A DNA stretch of 64,000 nucleotides from contig NW_024104424.1 of the NCBI RefSeq assembly GCF_003945595.2, positions 449,528-513,527 of the forward strand, read 5' to 3'. Origin of the DNA: Pipra filicauda (taxonomy: Eukaryota; Chordata; Aves; Passeriformes; Pipridae). The notes below the pieces were generated by a model. It did not search any database. It was not told the DNA's origin and saw nothing but the letters and a program-made list of their open reading frames with translations. The translations under genes and the position numbers were made by a program. Shown one piece after another: positions 35,201-49,400 of this stretch (position 1 is its first letter; every line of letters begins with the position of its first letter).

Positions 35201-38200
35201 AATACTGTGATTTGATGTCGTTTGACTGTGCCTGTTTTCAAAGTCTGACTACAGCATTTGAGGACATAGGAATCAGTTCTCAGCTAACTACTTTAGCTAG
35301 TTTGTTATTAATTTGCGATGCAACCTCTTCCAATCTAGTAAATTTGTGTCTATGCCATGCCAATGACAGTGAAAAATTAAGTAGGAAGGACTTAGGAGCT
35401 ATGGAAGCATGAAAGATGATGCTACAGTTTTATTCCACAATTGCTGGCTGAATTCATTAGAATCACTCTTTAACACACATTTCAGGAAGGGATTGACAAG
35501 GCATTTGTTCCCACCAATATCCTAAGTAATCTTTCTTTTGTTGCTACAAGGGGAGAATGAGAATAAAATGCTGAGAATTTTGCACCACTGGAGGATGTTT
35601 GTGGGTAAGATTCAGTATGTGGTTGTCAGAGTCACTGAATTTCATCTGATTCCTTCAGATTATGTTTCTGTTAAATTAGAGATTTGGTGCTATTTTCCCC
35701 CTTTGTGTCTTTCTCCCTCTCTCTCACATGCTGCAGGTTTTTGTTGCTTACACAGGAAGAAGGATCCAGGTGTAGTTTACACCAATATCGGACCTTTCAA
35801 AGTGACCCAGTGCAGGTTTTCCAGGGACGCCATATAACCTTACTGCTATTTAATTTATTTGGCCTTTTAAGTAGCTGTTGTAAGTTACTTTCACCAAACT
35901 ATCCTATATAGTGCCCCTGCCTGATAATTACAACCGTATTATTATTATTTTGGTAAATATTATTTTTTGTGTTGTTTTCCATGGCTATATATTGTACATA
36001 TTGTTTTATAACCTTACAAACTGCTTCAGTGATTGTAAAATCCTTGAGACTTAGAGTCTGAAATAGAGTCACACTGTGCTTTTGAAAAAGTTATTCTCTT
36101 TCCATAGTCATTTGTCAGGTAATCGATTTAAAGGCCTTCTATACTACCCTTTAAATGTGTAAGCGTAATTCCTATAAGCATTAATAGGATTTACATTTCC
36201 TATTCACCAGAGACCATATTCTTTAACTTGCTTCTTTCTTTCAATACACAGGTAACAGCAATCAGGCATAGAGTAAAATACTACAGTATATTTGCAAATA
36301 TTTTCAATATTTGATTTTAAGAACTTTACCTTCAGATTTATTTGAGTCTGAGAAGCATAAAAACACAAAGGCATTGTTTTGATCTCATCTCTTTCTTGAT
36401 AACATGGCACTCTCTCTAAGTTTTATTTCATAACTAATACATTTAGAGAGACAGAAAGCTGACTCTTCGTATTGATTACCCACCCCAGGGAAAAGGAGTC
36501 AGTGGATTAAGATTCTGACGTGGGAATCCAGGGTCATTCCTGAGGAAGCTGCTGTTAAAGCAACCATCCAGGCAAATTAGAGGATGGCAAATTAAGTGGA
36601 GAGATGGGAAGGGTGGCATCCAGAGAACGGTGAGTAAGCAAAGAACTGCAAACCAAACTCAGAAACCTGTGAGCACACTGAAAACAAAACCCCAGCAGTT
36701 TTAAGGAGAAAAATTTTGAAACACATTCTTAAAAATCCTGGATTAAAGAGAATTAATTTCCCCCTCCAGCAAGTGGGCACATTGTACATATTTCTGCTGT
36801 CTTACCTTGATGCTGAAATTTGCCCTGACATCTGGAGCCTACTGCAGTATTCAGATTTTAGTATTTAAAAAAGAGAAAAATTTTTCCATTGTGAGGAAAA
36901 TCTTTTGAGTTCCAGCCTCACTTTTGCATAGGCTGGGGGTTCCTGAGGAGGACTGAACTTTAGCAGATATTCGGGACAGTGTGTGCGGGAGTAAAGAACA
37001 AGGGGAGCTCAGGTGCTATTAAAATTGTACAGAGACAATGTTCAGACTTCAGCAACGCTCTCACACACACAGCACTGACAACTTTCTAGAGACTCTATTT
37101 AGTAAAATACACTTGCAGGGTTATCAGAACTTCAGAACCTGCCAACACAAAACCACTGAAAGCCATAGTGTTTTTGTAGCATAACAATTTCACAGTCATT
37201 TTCAGCCACGTTTACTTGATATCATATATGGTTATTTAAGAGCAGCTTACTTTTCTTTTGGTGCACAGAGGTAAAAAAAAGAAAAGGTATTTTCTAGCTG
37301 GTTTTCTATCCTTGCCTCAGAGCTTGACTGATCATTTCTTTCATCAGGGGTCATCTGTGCTTCTAAAAATGAAACCTGTGTGGCCGTTGTTTGTTCAGTT
37401 GTTGCATATTAGCTCCTCAGTGGTTAAAAAGATCTGAACAAATAAGAGGGCTTACCCTACATTATATTACCCTTTATTAGTAGGAAATTGAAGTCTAGAG
37501 ATTATTATTAAGCTTCAGCCACCGAAGGCTACCCATACACCGATAAAGACCCCTCGAGCTGACCCTTGATCAAGCTGCATTAGAGGGATTTTACCCTTGT
37601 TACTAATTAAATAAACAGTTCTGATGGTATTATTCTTCCTCATAACCATTCCATGACATCAGCTCTCTGGGCACTCCCAGACAAAGAGAATCAGGTTCCT
37701 TTTGGAGCCTCGGTGGTGTATTTAGGGCCTGACACTGGGCCATCCCTGGCCTGCCTGCCCTGTTATGTTTAACACACGGGTGGATCGTGTGTCAAAGGGC
37801 TTCTCATTGAAGTTTGGGCAGAATAAGGACAAGGTTTCCAATCAAATAGAAACTTTGCGGATTTTGTTTTCCAAATGGAAAAAAAAAAGCAATTTAATTT
37901 TTGCCTTGGTGTGCCAGAAAATACAGAAGGAAACAGCTTGATAAGTCTGAGAAGCCCAGACATCTAAAAAGAGGGTATTTGGGTAACTTTGGTGCCTTTC
38001 CACTGCTGAACTCAGATTTTTGCTAAGAATGCATCTTTACAGACACATTTCTTCACTTCAGGGTAGGAATAAGGTTAAGAACTCTTTAATTTTTACTCTG
38101 TTTTGAATGGAAATTTCATTTTGAAGGGCATAATCTCTCTGCCAATGTCACCTAAAAGCAAATAAATTCCAAGCAGAGTATTTATTATTTTCTGGAACAA

Positions 38201-38900
38201 ATAGTCATCTCAACTTTAAACAGATAGAGTTCACTGGAAAGAAAATAGAGATGGATCTGGGGTTTATTTTGTTTTTCTGATTTTGTCTGTGTGAAGGAAG
38301 CCCTGAGGTTTACACAGAGCTATGGTCAAACCAGAAGGTCCAGTCTGGATAACAGAAATTCTTGTCACTCAGGATGACATAAAGGATCACCTCATCCCTC
38401 CACTCTGGACTCCACTGCCTTCCAGTCCTGAATATGGAGAACATATGAGGAGGAGCCAGAATCCGTGTTCACATAATCAAAATAAATAATCAGCTTTTTC
38501 CAGCATAATCAATTTTTTTTTTTTTTGTTCTTTGGTACAGTGTGCTCTTGGAGAAGACATACGGGCCAGAGCCTTGGTTCTCCAACTAATAAGGATCTTC
38601 AAGATTTCAGCTTCAAGAAGAAATAAAGAGAAAGTAAAGATAAAAGAAGTCCTAATTTAGCTAATAAAGAAGGTGCCATTAGTTATTTTTTTTTGGTTGC
38701 TTCACAAATCAAATATCTTTATGACTTAAGTGAAATGAATCTTATCTGAATTGGAATATTTTCAAATAAAAAATTGTTTAATTCAAATGTTAAAATTTCT
38801 GGCAACAAAAAAACCTGCTTCCAGTTTTTGGCAATTTGTTCCTGTTGCTAATTCTCCTCAACATAAAAGGATTTGTTGCCTATCCTATACTTCTTTTTTT

Positions 38901-38953
38901 TAATTAGGGTTCGCTAATTATTTTTCTTATGCTTTTTAATTAATTAGTTAATC
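38901..38953. promoter_or_regulatory. Cluster of homeodomain-type TAATTA sites
   Basis: TAATTA occurs at 38901-38906 and 38915-38920, followed by TTAATTAATTAG at 38936-38947 and TTAATC just after. TAATTA is the core site of many homeodomain proteins. In AT-rich DNA such clusters also arise by chance, so this is a candidate only. Confidence 0.25.
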
Positions 38954-39147
38954 AACATCCTCATCAGCAGGGCACCGTCCTGCAGTATCATCCAGCCAGG
39001 CCTTGTCTGGCAGGAGGGCTCAGCTCTGCCTGGATGGTGGTCAGTTCCAGTCCGGTCTCACCCACCCTGACACCTCCTTTTGCAATCATCTATGGCAAGA
39101 GAGAGGGCAGACCCTGCTCTCCGTCTTCCAGAATATATATTTTTATT

Positions 39148-39167
39148 AGCCTTTAAATTTAAAGGCT
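39148..39167. repeat. 20-bp perfect palindrome
   Basis: AGCCTTTAAATTTAAAGGCT is its own reverse complement with no spacer. It could be a dimeric protein site or a chance product. It lies about 200 bp from the TAATTA cluster. Confidence 0.9.
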
Positions 39168-40441
39168 CGCAAAATGTATTTTTCAAAGCAGCTGGCACCG
39201 CTTAGGAGTTGTAACATTTTAAAATTCTCGGTGAAAGATGGATTTGTTGGAAAATTACTAACAATCTATAAATCTTCATAAAACCAGGATCAATTCTGAA
39301 GTAACTCTGTTTATTTTATTGCTCATCTGTGTCACGGTAGCTCTTGATGACACAGAAACTTGAAGTGCAAGACAAATTTTGTTTGTCAAACCCTATAAAT
39401 TGTCATTAGCAGTGCTTGGAAATTTTTCTTTGAAGTGCCTTCTACTAGAAAATGAAATCTTGTGGGAAGCAAAGCATTTTGTAGAAAAGTCAAATAAGAT
39501 CACTTTTTTTTTTTTTAGGAGAATGGCTAAAACAGGCAATCTTGAAGTTGTTTTATTTGTATTTCTGTAATAAATTTTTTTCTTCAATTTTTTGTTACCG
39601 TTTTTATAACATGTTGTTTTATTAAGGCTTAAAAATTTAATAAGGGGTTTTTCATTTCATAAAAGCTAAATTTGTGTCTATTATAAATGCATTTTTAACT
39701 TTTTTGTCTGGATTATTGCAGGCTCTCTGCAGGGACCAGTCGTGCTATGCTGCGTGTGAGATTGTTCCTCCTGCAGCTTCCTCACAGTTTTCAAGAGGCA
39801 AAACAAGCTTCAGACATGAGAATATAAATTCCCTTATGGATAATGTATGGGGAAATTAAGGTTATACTGGAGATCACAGGAAATCTACAGGTATCAGCCC
39901 AGGTTTTGCTCTGTTGCAGTTCCATTTTTAACTCTATTTACAACCTTCCTCTGGGAGGTGGTGTACCTACACATCCTTTGAGACAGAATTGTTTGTTTTC
40001 AATTTTCATTTGATCATTCATCTGTTTTTTGTTTTTTTCTTCTTCTTTTTCTTCTAAGATAAGGATTTCTACAGAAGAACCAGCATTTACTCATTGATAA
40101 TTACCAGAATTTGGTATCTGAGATACCAGTGCAATGATTTCATGGTATGCAAGTTGCCCTTTGAATAGCAACTGTCATAATCAGGTAGGGATAAAAGTGA
40201 GACAAGACAGGAAAATGCCTTCTCCAGAGGCATCACATTTTAACAAGGATCATCAGTCTGTATTTTTCACTAGCTTAAAACTGAGCACATAGATTATGTC
40301 GGATGAGGACATAAATTCTTGCTCCGTGCTATACTGTGTCATAGGATAATGTCATGCAGTTTATACTTACATCCTATAAATGTCAGACTCTGTCACAGTG
40401 GAGAAGAGAAGTTGCCTTGTCCCAGGCTAGCCTGAACCTTC

Positions 40442-40474
40442 CTTTCTTTCTTTTTTTTTTTTTTTTTTTTTTTT
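40442..40474. repeat. CTTT repeat running into a 24-base T run
   Basis: Two or three CTTT units lead into 24 consecutive T residues (40451-40474). On the minus strand this would be a poly-A tail with GAAA units, but no polyadenylation signal, coding homology or target-site duplication supports a processed retrocopy. Confidence 0.9.
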
Positions 40475-43400
40475 AATTCTCTTTTCTCTTTGCTGGAGAA
40501 GAAAACCCCCTGCACAGGGTGACCTCACAGCCCAAGTGGAATGTGCATGTAGGACACATCCCACGTTCTGCTCCTGGGAAATTTGGTGCCCTCCATGTAA
40601 ATCCCTGCTTGAAATACAGCTGGGCTGTGAGCTGACGTGACTGATGAAATGTTGTGAAGCCAGAATGAATCACAACAAGGTAGTTATAAGGGACGGGAGA
40701 GTGTAAATAAATCAAAGCAGAGATATTAAAGCAATCTTTTAACCCTAACATTTCAGAGAAAGTGAAAGAGGTGCAGAACAATATTGGAATAGTTTTTCTG
40801 AGTTTTCTGTGTGTCTGTTGTTAAGAAGTCCTCCAGGAAATCCTCCAAAAAAGAGCACATTCTCTTTGGAAGAGCTCAGAAGTGCTTTTCTAGAACATTA
40901 GTGCTGGGTTCACACATTCAGTATAAAGTAACATTTGCTGTATTTCTTATGAATGGGAGAAATCTCTTTTCCTAAGATTTTCTCATAGGAATGGAGTCTA
41001 CTGGAAATAGGAATTGAACAGTTGTATATAATTACAGAGATTTTATTAAGTGTGAAGAAATAAGTTGTTTGGTTTTGGATCTGGATCCTTCAACCTCTAA
41101 TCCAGGAGAAAGCTCATTGCAGTTCTTCAGGTTTGATTTACAGTTCTGTATTACTTTAGGTTAAGGCTCTGTCCTGCTTAACTGCTGCACTTTGAAAAGC
41201 ACAAGGTATGGAAAAAATAAGCAAGCACACAAGTCACATTTATAGCAGTTACACAAATATGTTGTTTTACTTGACTGAGTATCTCAAAAGCAACAACAGT
41301 TCTGACTATCTCCTGTATCCTCATGCTGTGTTAGGTCAGTAAATGTCTTACATTTCCTTTTACTTTTCAGCTTGTTTGAGAACCTATGTCCAAATATAGC
41401 AGACAGACTTAAAACTACAGGACTTTGCTATAAAGGCAGGTGTTTGTTGATTTATATACATATAAAAATATATATGCCTGTGTTTCTCCAGGCAGCATGC
41501 ATGGGTGGTTGGCAGGGGCTTTTTAATAGCTTCAATATCTTCATCTATGTTTTCTTCTTATCCTTCAGATACTGAACTTTTGCTTTTATCTGCTTTATCC
41601 TGTAATGAGATTGGCTTTTGCCATCTGTTAATTTGAGTCCATTTCCAGCTAAATCATTTGCGGAAAGAATTTGGGTCTCACCACCTTGGATTTTAGGAGA
41701 AATTCAAAGAGAGAATTTGCATTAGTTGTGTTGCTGTTTCCTTCCCTGCAGGGCTGGCCTTATAATTTCTTCTTTGCAGGAAATGTTCAGTGATTTTGTT
41801 GTACCTTTTTAGCTCTTTGGAACAACAATGAAAAAAAATTATATTTTGTAAATACAATAAACAGACTTTCCAGAGGAGATGATTTAGGTTTCCTTTCCAA
41901 GATCAGATGTTGACTTCAACCCAAGAGGCTTAAAAAGGCCTATGGATTTTATGCAACATTTTCAGTTATTGAGGTGGGATGATTACCAAGAAACTCAAAT
42001 AACAGGAGAGAGGAAAGACCTTGCCGTATATAAACTATCCAAAAACTAAGAGTTAGTTTATGATCATGAGGAAACCCATATGTTTTGAGTTACTTTAGTT
42101 GCCTGTAACAGTTTGTACGTTATTGGCTTCATTTATTTATTGTGTTGGCCTTGGTGCATTAATGCTTCATAGACCTGTATAGTAAGTGATGATTGACAGA
42201 TGTTTTAAGGCCCTGATTCAAGAACGTATTTTGGCTCATGTTGATGCCTATTCAGGTGAAAATCAAGTAAGTTAATGCCCTGCCTTGGATGGAGTGAAGC
42301 ATGTGCTTAAATGCCTTCATGAATCATGATCTGAATAATATTCTCTCAAGGTAAACCAAACACATTCCTTATTTTTTTCACAGTGAAAAAGGTAGATCCT
42401 CAGGCTTTGTCATTCTGTTTCTGAGAGACGACTTTGATTTGTACCAAAAAAACTTGCCTGGAAATTACCACTACTGGAAAGAGGACTGAGCAGGAATTTG
42501 TGAACAAAACATAAGCAGGAGCAGGAAAATGAATGACTTCCTAATGAAGTTGCTATGGGAATGTCAATAAGCAGAGATGCAAATTAAATGATCTCGTTGG
42601 CACTTTTTGTTTCTGTTGTTCTTTGCTCACTGTGTATGGGAAGGAATATATTCAGGGGGTCTTAACGTTGCATCAGTGACTGTCACTGATAAAATGGCAA
42701 TTAGAGCAGTAGGTCTGCCATGAAAGGAGCAATTTTCTCCTATTCTTAAAATGAGGGATGGAAACACAGTGGTGTCCATTCGGAAGACATACCACAGAGG
42801 AAACCTCTCTGCCTGAAAACATGCAGTGCTCTGGGATGCTTGGTAGCAATTTTCAGGTCTGGTCACACCACTGGTGGCAGCCAAGCCTTTCTTTTGACCT
42901 GCCATCCATGCCCAGCCTGGAGTGTTTTAATTGCTGGCAGTGGCTTCCCTTTTGTTTTTGTGTATTCCCTCTCTCAGTGTGCCTTCCGTTATGGTTTGTT
43001 GGCAGCTCTGAAAAAACTGGTGCTTCCAACAGTGATTCCTTTCACAGGAGCCATGAGAGAGTGCACCTTTAATATTATCTGCAAAGCTATAAAGCAATAG
43101 TTATCCCTGGCTGCATGCCAGGGAAGAGGAAGTGACATTTTAAATGGACACTACCGGTGCATCAAGCAGATGCAATTAAAGGGAGGCCGTGACAGCTAAT
43201 GAAAGGCTGCAGTGGGAAAATTCGAGGTCAGATTTGTTGTTTGCAGGCAAATATACCTGATGGGATATGGGGATACAACTGATTGCAAGTCACAGTGGGA
43301 ATAAAGAGCTATTGAGTGGCAAAGGCAGCTCTCCCAGGCTGGCATCAGTTAGTCCTTGCCTGGGGAGGCTCATAGGTTAAGCAACAGCATCTGAAGTGCC

Positions 43401-46400
43401 ATCAGCAGTGGCTGGGAATCCTTTGGCTGAGAAAGAAGTTTCTACTGCTTCATGTGGGGAAAACAGCCCCTTGCAGCTCACTTCCAGATGTTAGTTAAAA
43501 AAAAAAAACTAAAGGAAAAAAAGGGCACAAAGGCACACAAATGTAAAGGCAGATCAAATCAACCCGACATCTTACCTTCATTGAAAAGGTAAAACTAAAA
43601 CAACATGTATAAAAAGATCAGTCTTAAAATCCCAGTTAATTGCATTTATACAACTCATATCACTTGGTACTGAATGCTGAAAGTAATTTCTGGAAAAATA
43701 TTTGTATAAAAATATTAAGGGATCTACACAGACACTTTAACAAAGCCTGTGAGCCAAGTTCTAGTACCTGTGAAGTGAGTGGGGCTTTAAGTGTTGGCCT
43801 CAGTGTGACCATGACTTGGATCAGACTGAGTCCCCAGTAATACAGCACTTCATTCAGCAATGTCCTGGCTAGCACAGTCAGTTTTTAACACAGCTATTTT
43901 TACAGACATTCCATAAAATTTGATTTTGAGAAAGGCAATAAAATTTCAATCTCAAAATTTAACGTAAAATTTTTCTTCCTATTATGGCCCTTCTGCATTT
44001 TTTTTTCAGAATTCTCAAACGCTCCCATTTATACACAATCGTGGGGCAGTGTTGAAAGAGCAAGAGCTACAGGCAGCATTTTCAAAACTTTCAATGCCAA
44101 GCTTCTAACACACGGATTGAAGCTGGATTAGCAAAGGTATTTACCAAATATTAGGAATGAAGACTAAGTGTGTTCTGGCATTTTCAAATGCTAACCCAAA
44201 GGTCGTGAGTCAGAAATTGACTTTCTTATGAATATTTCGGTGGGTATGTATATGCATTTGCTTATGCATATATGCCTAAAATATATTGATTATCCCTTGT
44301 TTACAGTAAGAAAATCCAGAGCAGTTTTAGATGCACAGCTTTGCTGTTTCTTGATGGAGTGGATTAAGCCAGCAGTGATGTTTTTGTTGGCATAAGGTTG
44401 GTACTTGCCTTGTGGAGCTGCAGGACCAGCAGATGTTAAACTGTGGGGTTTTGTGAGCTCCTAAAAGAATGGCTTAGAGAAAACCCACAGCCATGACATC
44501 CTAAGAATCTTCCATGGTTATATTCACCACTGGTTTGAGTTTTGAATTTTGACACAGCAGTGGCAACTTCAGGAAGCCACCAAAAAAAAATAAAAGAGAT
44601 AACAATGTTAAAAGCTCATGAAACACAGCCATTGCTAATACAGGTATTGGTTTTAAGACAAGATGTGAAAGAAATTGCAGGTATGTTCTTATTTTCAAAC
44701 AGCTTAATTCTTCTCAACAGTGGCCTTTTGCTACTGAATTATTTAGGATCACATTGTTTGTTGTGATTAAACAAAGTTCAAATTTAGAAACCAACAAAAA
44801 GAAGAGAAACTGAGACTTCAGATAAATGCAGATTTGAGACTGCAATGAATTCTTACCCTGCCTTTTTCCTTTGCTTGTCAAACTCCCATGAGCAGGGCTG
44901 GCACTTGGGGAAGGCACTGCTAAGGCTGATGGCTTAGGTGTTTTGGCCTTATTGGTGGCTCCTTTTGAAAAGGGCAGATGCTGAGGCTGATGGTCTCTGC
45001 CTGCTGTTTATCTGGGGCACTGAGAGAAAATCCCTTCTTGATTTCCTGCAACCTCATCCTTCCCTGTGGAAGGAGGGAACTCAGCTCAGCTTGGTCCCAA
45101 GGAGAAGGAGGAACAGTGCCAGATGCATTTCTGAGCCAATTGCCTGGAAATGGCAAAGGAATAGGCAAACAAGAGGCAGAGGGTGGAGGGCTGTTGCCAA
45201 GGAAAAGGGATCCCCACTCTCTGGGAAAGAAAGGCTGTAGGAGAAGATTTAGGGGTACTTTTGTGAGGGAAGCAAACATGGAATGGAGTATTTAATTTTT
45301 CTCTTGGTGCTTGGTGGCTTAGGGTAGGCTAACCTAGTAAATGCAGAAATTCCTGCCTGGATTATCACCATATCTGAAAAACTGTGACTGAAACAAGGGA
45401 TTTTAACAAGGACAAGCTTCCTTTGCAGGGAGCTAGACTGAGACTCATCCAATCAAGCTCTGGGATATATTTGAGGCTCAGGGTTCTGGTCATGATGCAG
45501 AGCAAAGCTCAGTGGCACAAAATTTTGCCTCTGCCACACACAAACTGCTGAATATTTTCAAATTCAGATTGATTTCTGGGCCTACCTTCTAATTACTTGA
45601 CTTTTTTTACAGTGAGCTGAAATATTTAACTCTATCTTAAGGCAAATATGATTCTTCTTGGTGCATGTCTTGGGAATCGGGAGCCCTGTAAGGGGGTGAG
45701 ATACCACTAGTCTACAGGATTTCAGGAACTACAGAGGCTGATGGAGAATCTGAATGCAGATATTTTCACTGGTACAAAAATGGACCTGAAAAATGGCAAA
45801 TTCCACTGGAGCTTGACAAAGGTATGTGTGAGTACAAAGTGTTTTTGCAGTAGCACAGCTATTCAAACTGAAATTTGTAATGGATTAGTGACATTTCTTA
45901 AGGGTGCAGAGAATCAAAGGCAATAGAATGCTGCAAAAAGTTGTAAGATTGAAAACTTACTCTTAGGAGACAGTTTGTTCAAATTGAGCTCTATGTAATT
46001 TAGAAGACCAGAAGCACAAACAGTGACCAGAGGACATAAATTTCAGGCAAACCAGGTAAAAGCTGCTTTCCTTTGCTTTCTCTGTAAAGAAACCAGAGAT
46101 GCTTTCTTAGCATACACAGCAAACGGAAGGTATATATGCTTATTTACAGGCTGGAAAGACTTTTGTTTCTATTCTAAGTCTATAAAGCCCTTGACTCTGT
46201 AAGTTGCAGTTAGCAAACGTCTGTGAGTTGAAGGGGAGCAAGAGAATAATTACCTGGGAAAAGTAACTTGAACCATCTACTCAGAGCACTTGAATTGCAT
46301 TTCCTGTATTTTCCAGATGTGTGTCTTTCCTTGTGTGTGTTCACTTCTTCCTAAATCAGGAGTAATTTAATTCAGTGAGAGTGTGGGGGTTTTTGATGAC

Positions 46401-49400
46401 CAAATCCATATTTAAAACAAGAAAAAAACCACAAACCACCCTCTCTGAAAACAAAACTTTAAGTAATTCCAACTTAACGAGCAAATAGAAATGTTATCTG
46501 GATTAAATCAGGGCAGCACAATAAGACTGAGCTCATGGCTTCCCAGCAACATCTATCAGCTTTAGGAACAGAGTCAATAGGAGCATTCAGTCAGTGAGTC
46601 TGGAAAAAGAAGTTCATGATTGCAAAAGTTCATACCTGTAGGACAGGAAAGGTCTGAGGACATTTCCTCTGTGCTCCAGGAACCACAGACTCCACATTCA
46701 ACCCATGTTAACCTGCAGAGCAGATTCAGGGTTCAGAATAAGGATGAGGAAAGAGGAGCAAAGATCTGCTGGTTTAAGAACTGACACGACAGAGAGCTGA
46801 TAGTTCCCAAGGAATATCAGCACATCTTTGTGAGCTCCTGAAGGGTCTCTGCTTGTCTGCAGAAACAGTGGCATGTCCAAACAGGCCTGTGGCAAAGGAG
46901 TGACCCAGTAGTGTGAAATGATAAGCATAAAATTAGCTGTTACAGAACAAATGTCACTAAAAATCACCAAACAAGCCCTAAAGAGATCAGTTTAAATTTC
47001 TCCTCATTTGTGATTCCTTGGTGTCTTAGATTCATGAGGAGTTTCTCTACTTAAGTGACTGGAGGAGACCCAAGGAGAATGTCAGTCACAGCCTGATTAG
47101 CATGAACTCCTTAAACTAAGGCTTCATCTTTGACAGCTGTGATATAAACTTATTCTTCCAAGAGTAACCAGAGGACAGGTACCTATAGATGTCATCCATC
47201 ACCTTCAGATATACTGACTTACTCTCAACCTCCTTTCATAGACTCACTTTGTATTCCTTGACCTTGGCTGGAATTTTTTTTAAGAGTTTGAACTCTGTTG
47301 GACAAGTTCTGGCCTGAATAAGAATTTCTTTTTTTTACAGGAAGCTGTGGAGACCTAATAATTGAGATGAAAGCTTCAGCCAGATGTGTAGTTTGTGTGC
47401 ATTAAAAAAAAAAAGCCAATAAAAATAGAGTAGTGCTGATGAATTTCCAAGACTTCCTCAAGCCTCTGGCTGTGACATCAATTTTTTCCATGCTCTGACT
47501 AGGTAGTAGCTTTCCATGAAAGCTGAAAAGAGCCAAAGAAAGAAGGTAAGAAGGAAAAAAATGCTGAAAGCAAGGAGGTTTGTGAAATAGGAAGTGGAGC
47601 ATGTCAGAATATGACTCCCTTTCTCCTTGGGATCACTAATTTCATAGGTTTAAAGCAAGAATGGCCATTTTCATCTGCAACTTGAATAATTGCTTGATGA
47701 GAATCTTATCTCAAGATAGAACTTTGCTGCCATTTTTGCAGATGAAAAACATCTAGACAGTGTTGTAGAAGACTAGTTTATGGGGTTTGTTTACCTGAAA
47801 CCCACTTGGGTTTCATTTTGGACTTTCTTTAACTAAGTCTTTTGTTTTAAGAGCGCCAGGAACTTCTGAAGTTCTGAAGATCCTCACATGATCTAATATA
47901 TTAAAATTCACAGTGCTCCAGAACAGTGAGGCTGTTGAAATTTGAGCTTGAATGATTAATCTAAACCTTCGTATTGGGTAGAACCAATATGAAGTTGTGG
48001 GATTTCCCATTTGTTCTGTTCAGGGTCTTCTTGTAACCAAAGTGATGAGTGGAAAAATTCCTGCCTCTTTTGTGGAGGGCTGAGACAAGTTGTTCCAAGG
48101 CTGCAAACACAACACAACTCTCAGCACTGTGGTCTCTAAAATTGTCTGCCAGCATCAGATCTCTGTCATTAAATTCAGATTCACAACATTATTCATTCCT
48201 CCAGCATTTCCACGAGTTATCGTGTGACACAGAGCTGTGACACAGGGATGCTGCCAAGTGCCAGGGTGCGGGTTTTGGCTGGTTCCTGCCTGAATCCACC
48301 CGGCTGTTGGTGGGGCTAGTGCTCTGTCCAGCTGTACACGCTCATCTGAATTTGATAAATTGGTTATACCATTGATAAAATAAATACACAGTCAAAAATA
48401 AAAATATTTATTGACAGGAAGGTTTGGAGCTGAAGGGCCCTGCACTAGGACATGGTGAAATCCAAGCTCTGTCAGGTCTGCATCCTACCTTGGTTGCTGA
48501 CACAGAGGCTCCCCAGGTATGTAAATAGAACTGGGCAATCTTGACTGCTTTTGGAACAGTAAATTACTGTCTTTGCAAACTTCTATTTCCCATACGCTTC
48601 ATGTAAATCTTTCCAAGACCCCACCCTTTTCAACTCCTACTTTAAACACTGCCAGAAGTCTGGATAGGAAAGGAAAAATTAGTTGGAAAATGAAAATAAG
48701 CATCTGTACACAATCATATCCTCCATCAGTGTGAATACAAGGCACTTGAGTCTTATACAAAGCTGTGAACATTATGTGCCAAATTTGTTGCAGATGTGGG
48801 CAGAAGCTAGAAAATATTGAAAAACAGAGAAAAGACAGTTAAAGCAGGTACACCAACTTTTACAAAGAGAAGAATAATTATCAATATGTTCCTTAATATT
48901 AAATTTGACGCAGCTCTTTTTTTTTCTCTGCTTATGAAATATTTTTCAGCCAATAAATCTTTAGTGGAAAAGTAACACAAGAGATGGATCAGATGCCTCC
49001 AATAGTATAGGTTTTATCCAGATATCGTTTTTAAAAATGCATCTTTGCAGGCATGAAAAGTCCTGTGGACTCATTTTTAAAGTTAATTTCTCAGTATATT
49101 CCAGCTTGCTGTGAGGAGTGAGACTGATCACCTTGACTTTTCTTTCTGTGGTTATTCTGAGCTTTTTGTGTTATTTTATCATACAGCTTCTGCTAGATAT
49201 TTTTTTCTGTGCCTTAAAATCATTCCATAGCTGATATGCTGACTTCAATGAAGAGAGGATTTAATATTTGTATTTACAGACTTCCCAAATGACTTGACTT
49301 CATTTTTTTTAAATTTGATTTTAAAATTATTTTTATGTAGACCTTAACCCAAAGAAAACAAAACAGAAAAACAAGAGGTTTTCCTCCACCTTTTTTTTTT

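Larger units (their letters stand above)
35201..40440. other. AT-rich unique sequence, no gene seen
   Basis: No gene or repeat family is recognised apart from the TAATTA cluster and the palindrome listed separately. Poly-T runs lie near 38513-38526 and 39506-39517. Confidence 0.5.

Noticed and set aside
40442..40781. Processed retrogene on the minus strand with a poly-A tail (T run at 40451)
   Set aside because: There is no polyadenylation signal near the run, no protein similarity in the adjacent 102-codon frame and no target-site duplication found.
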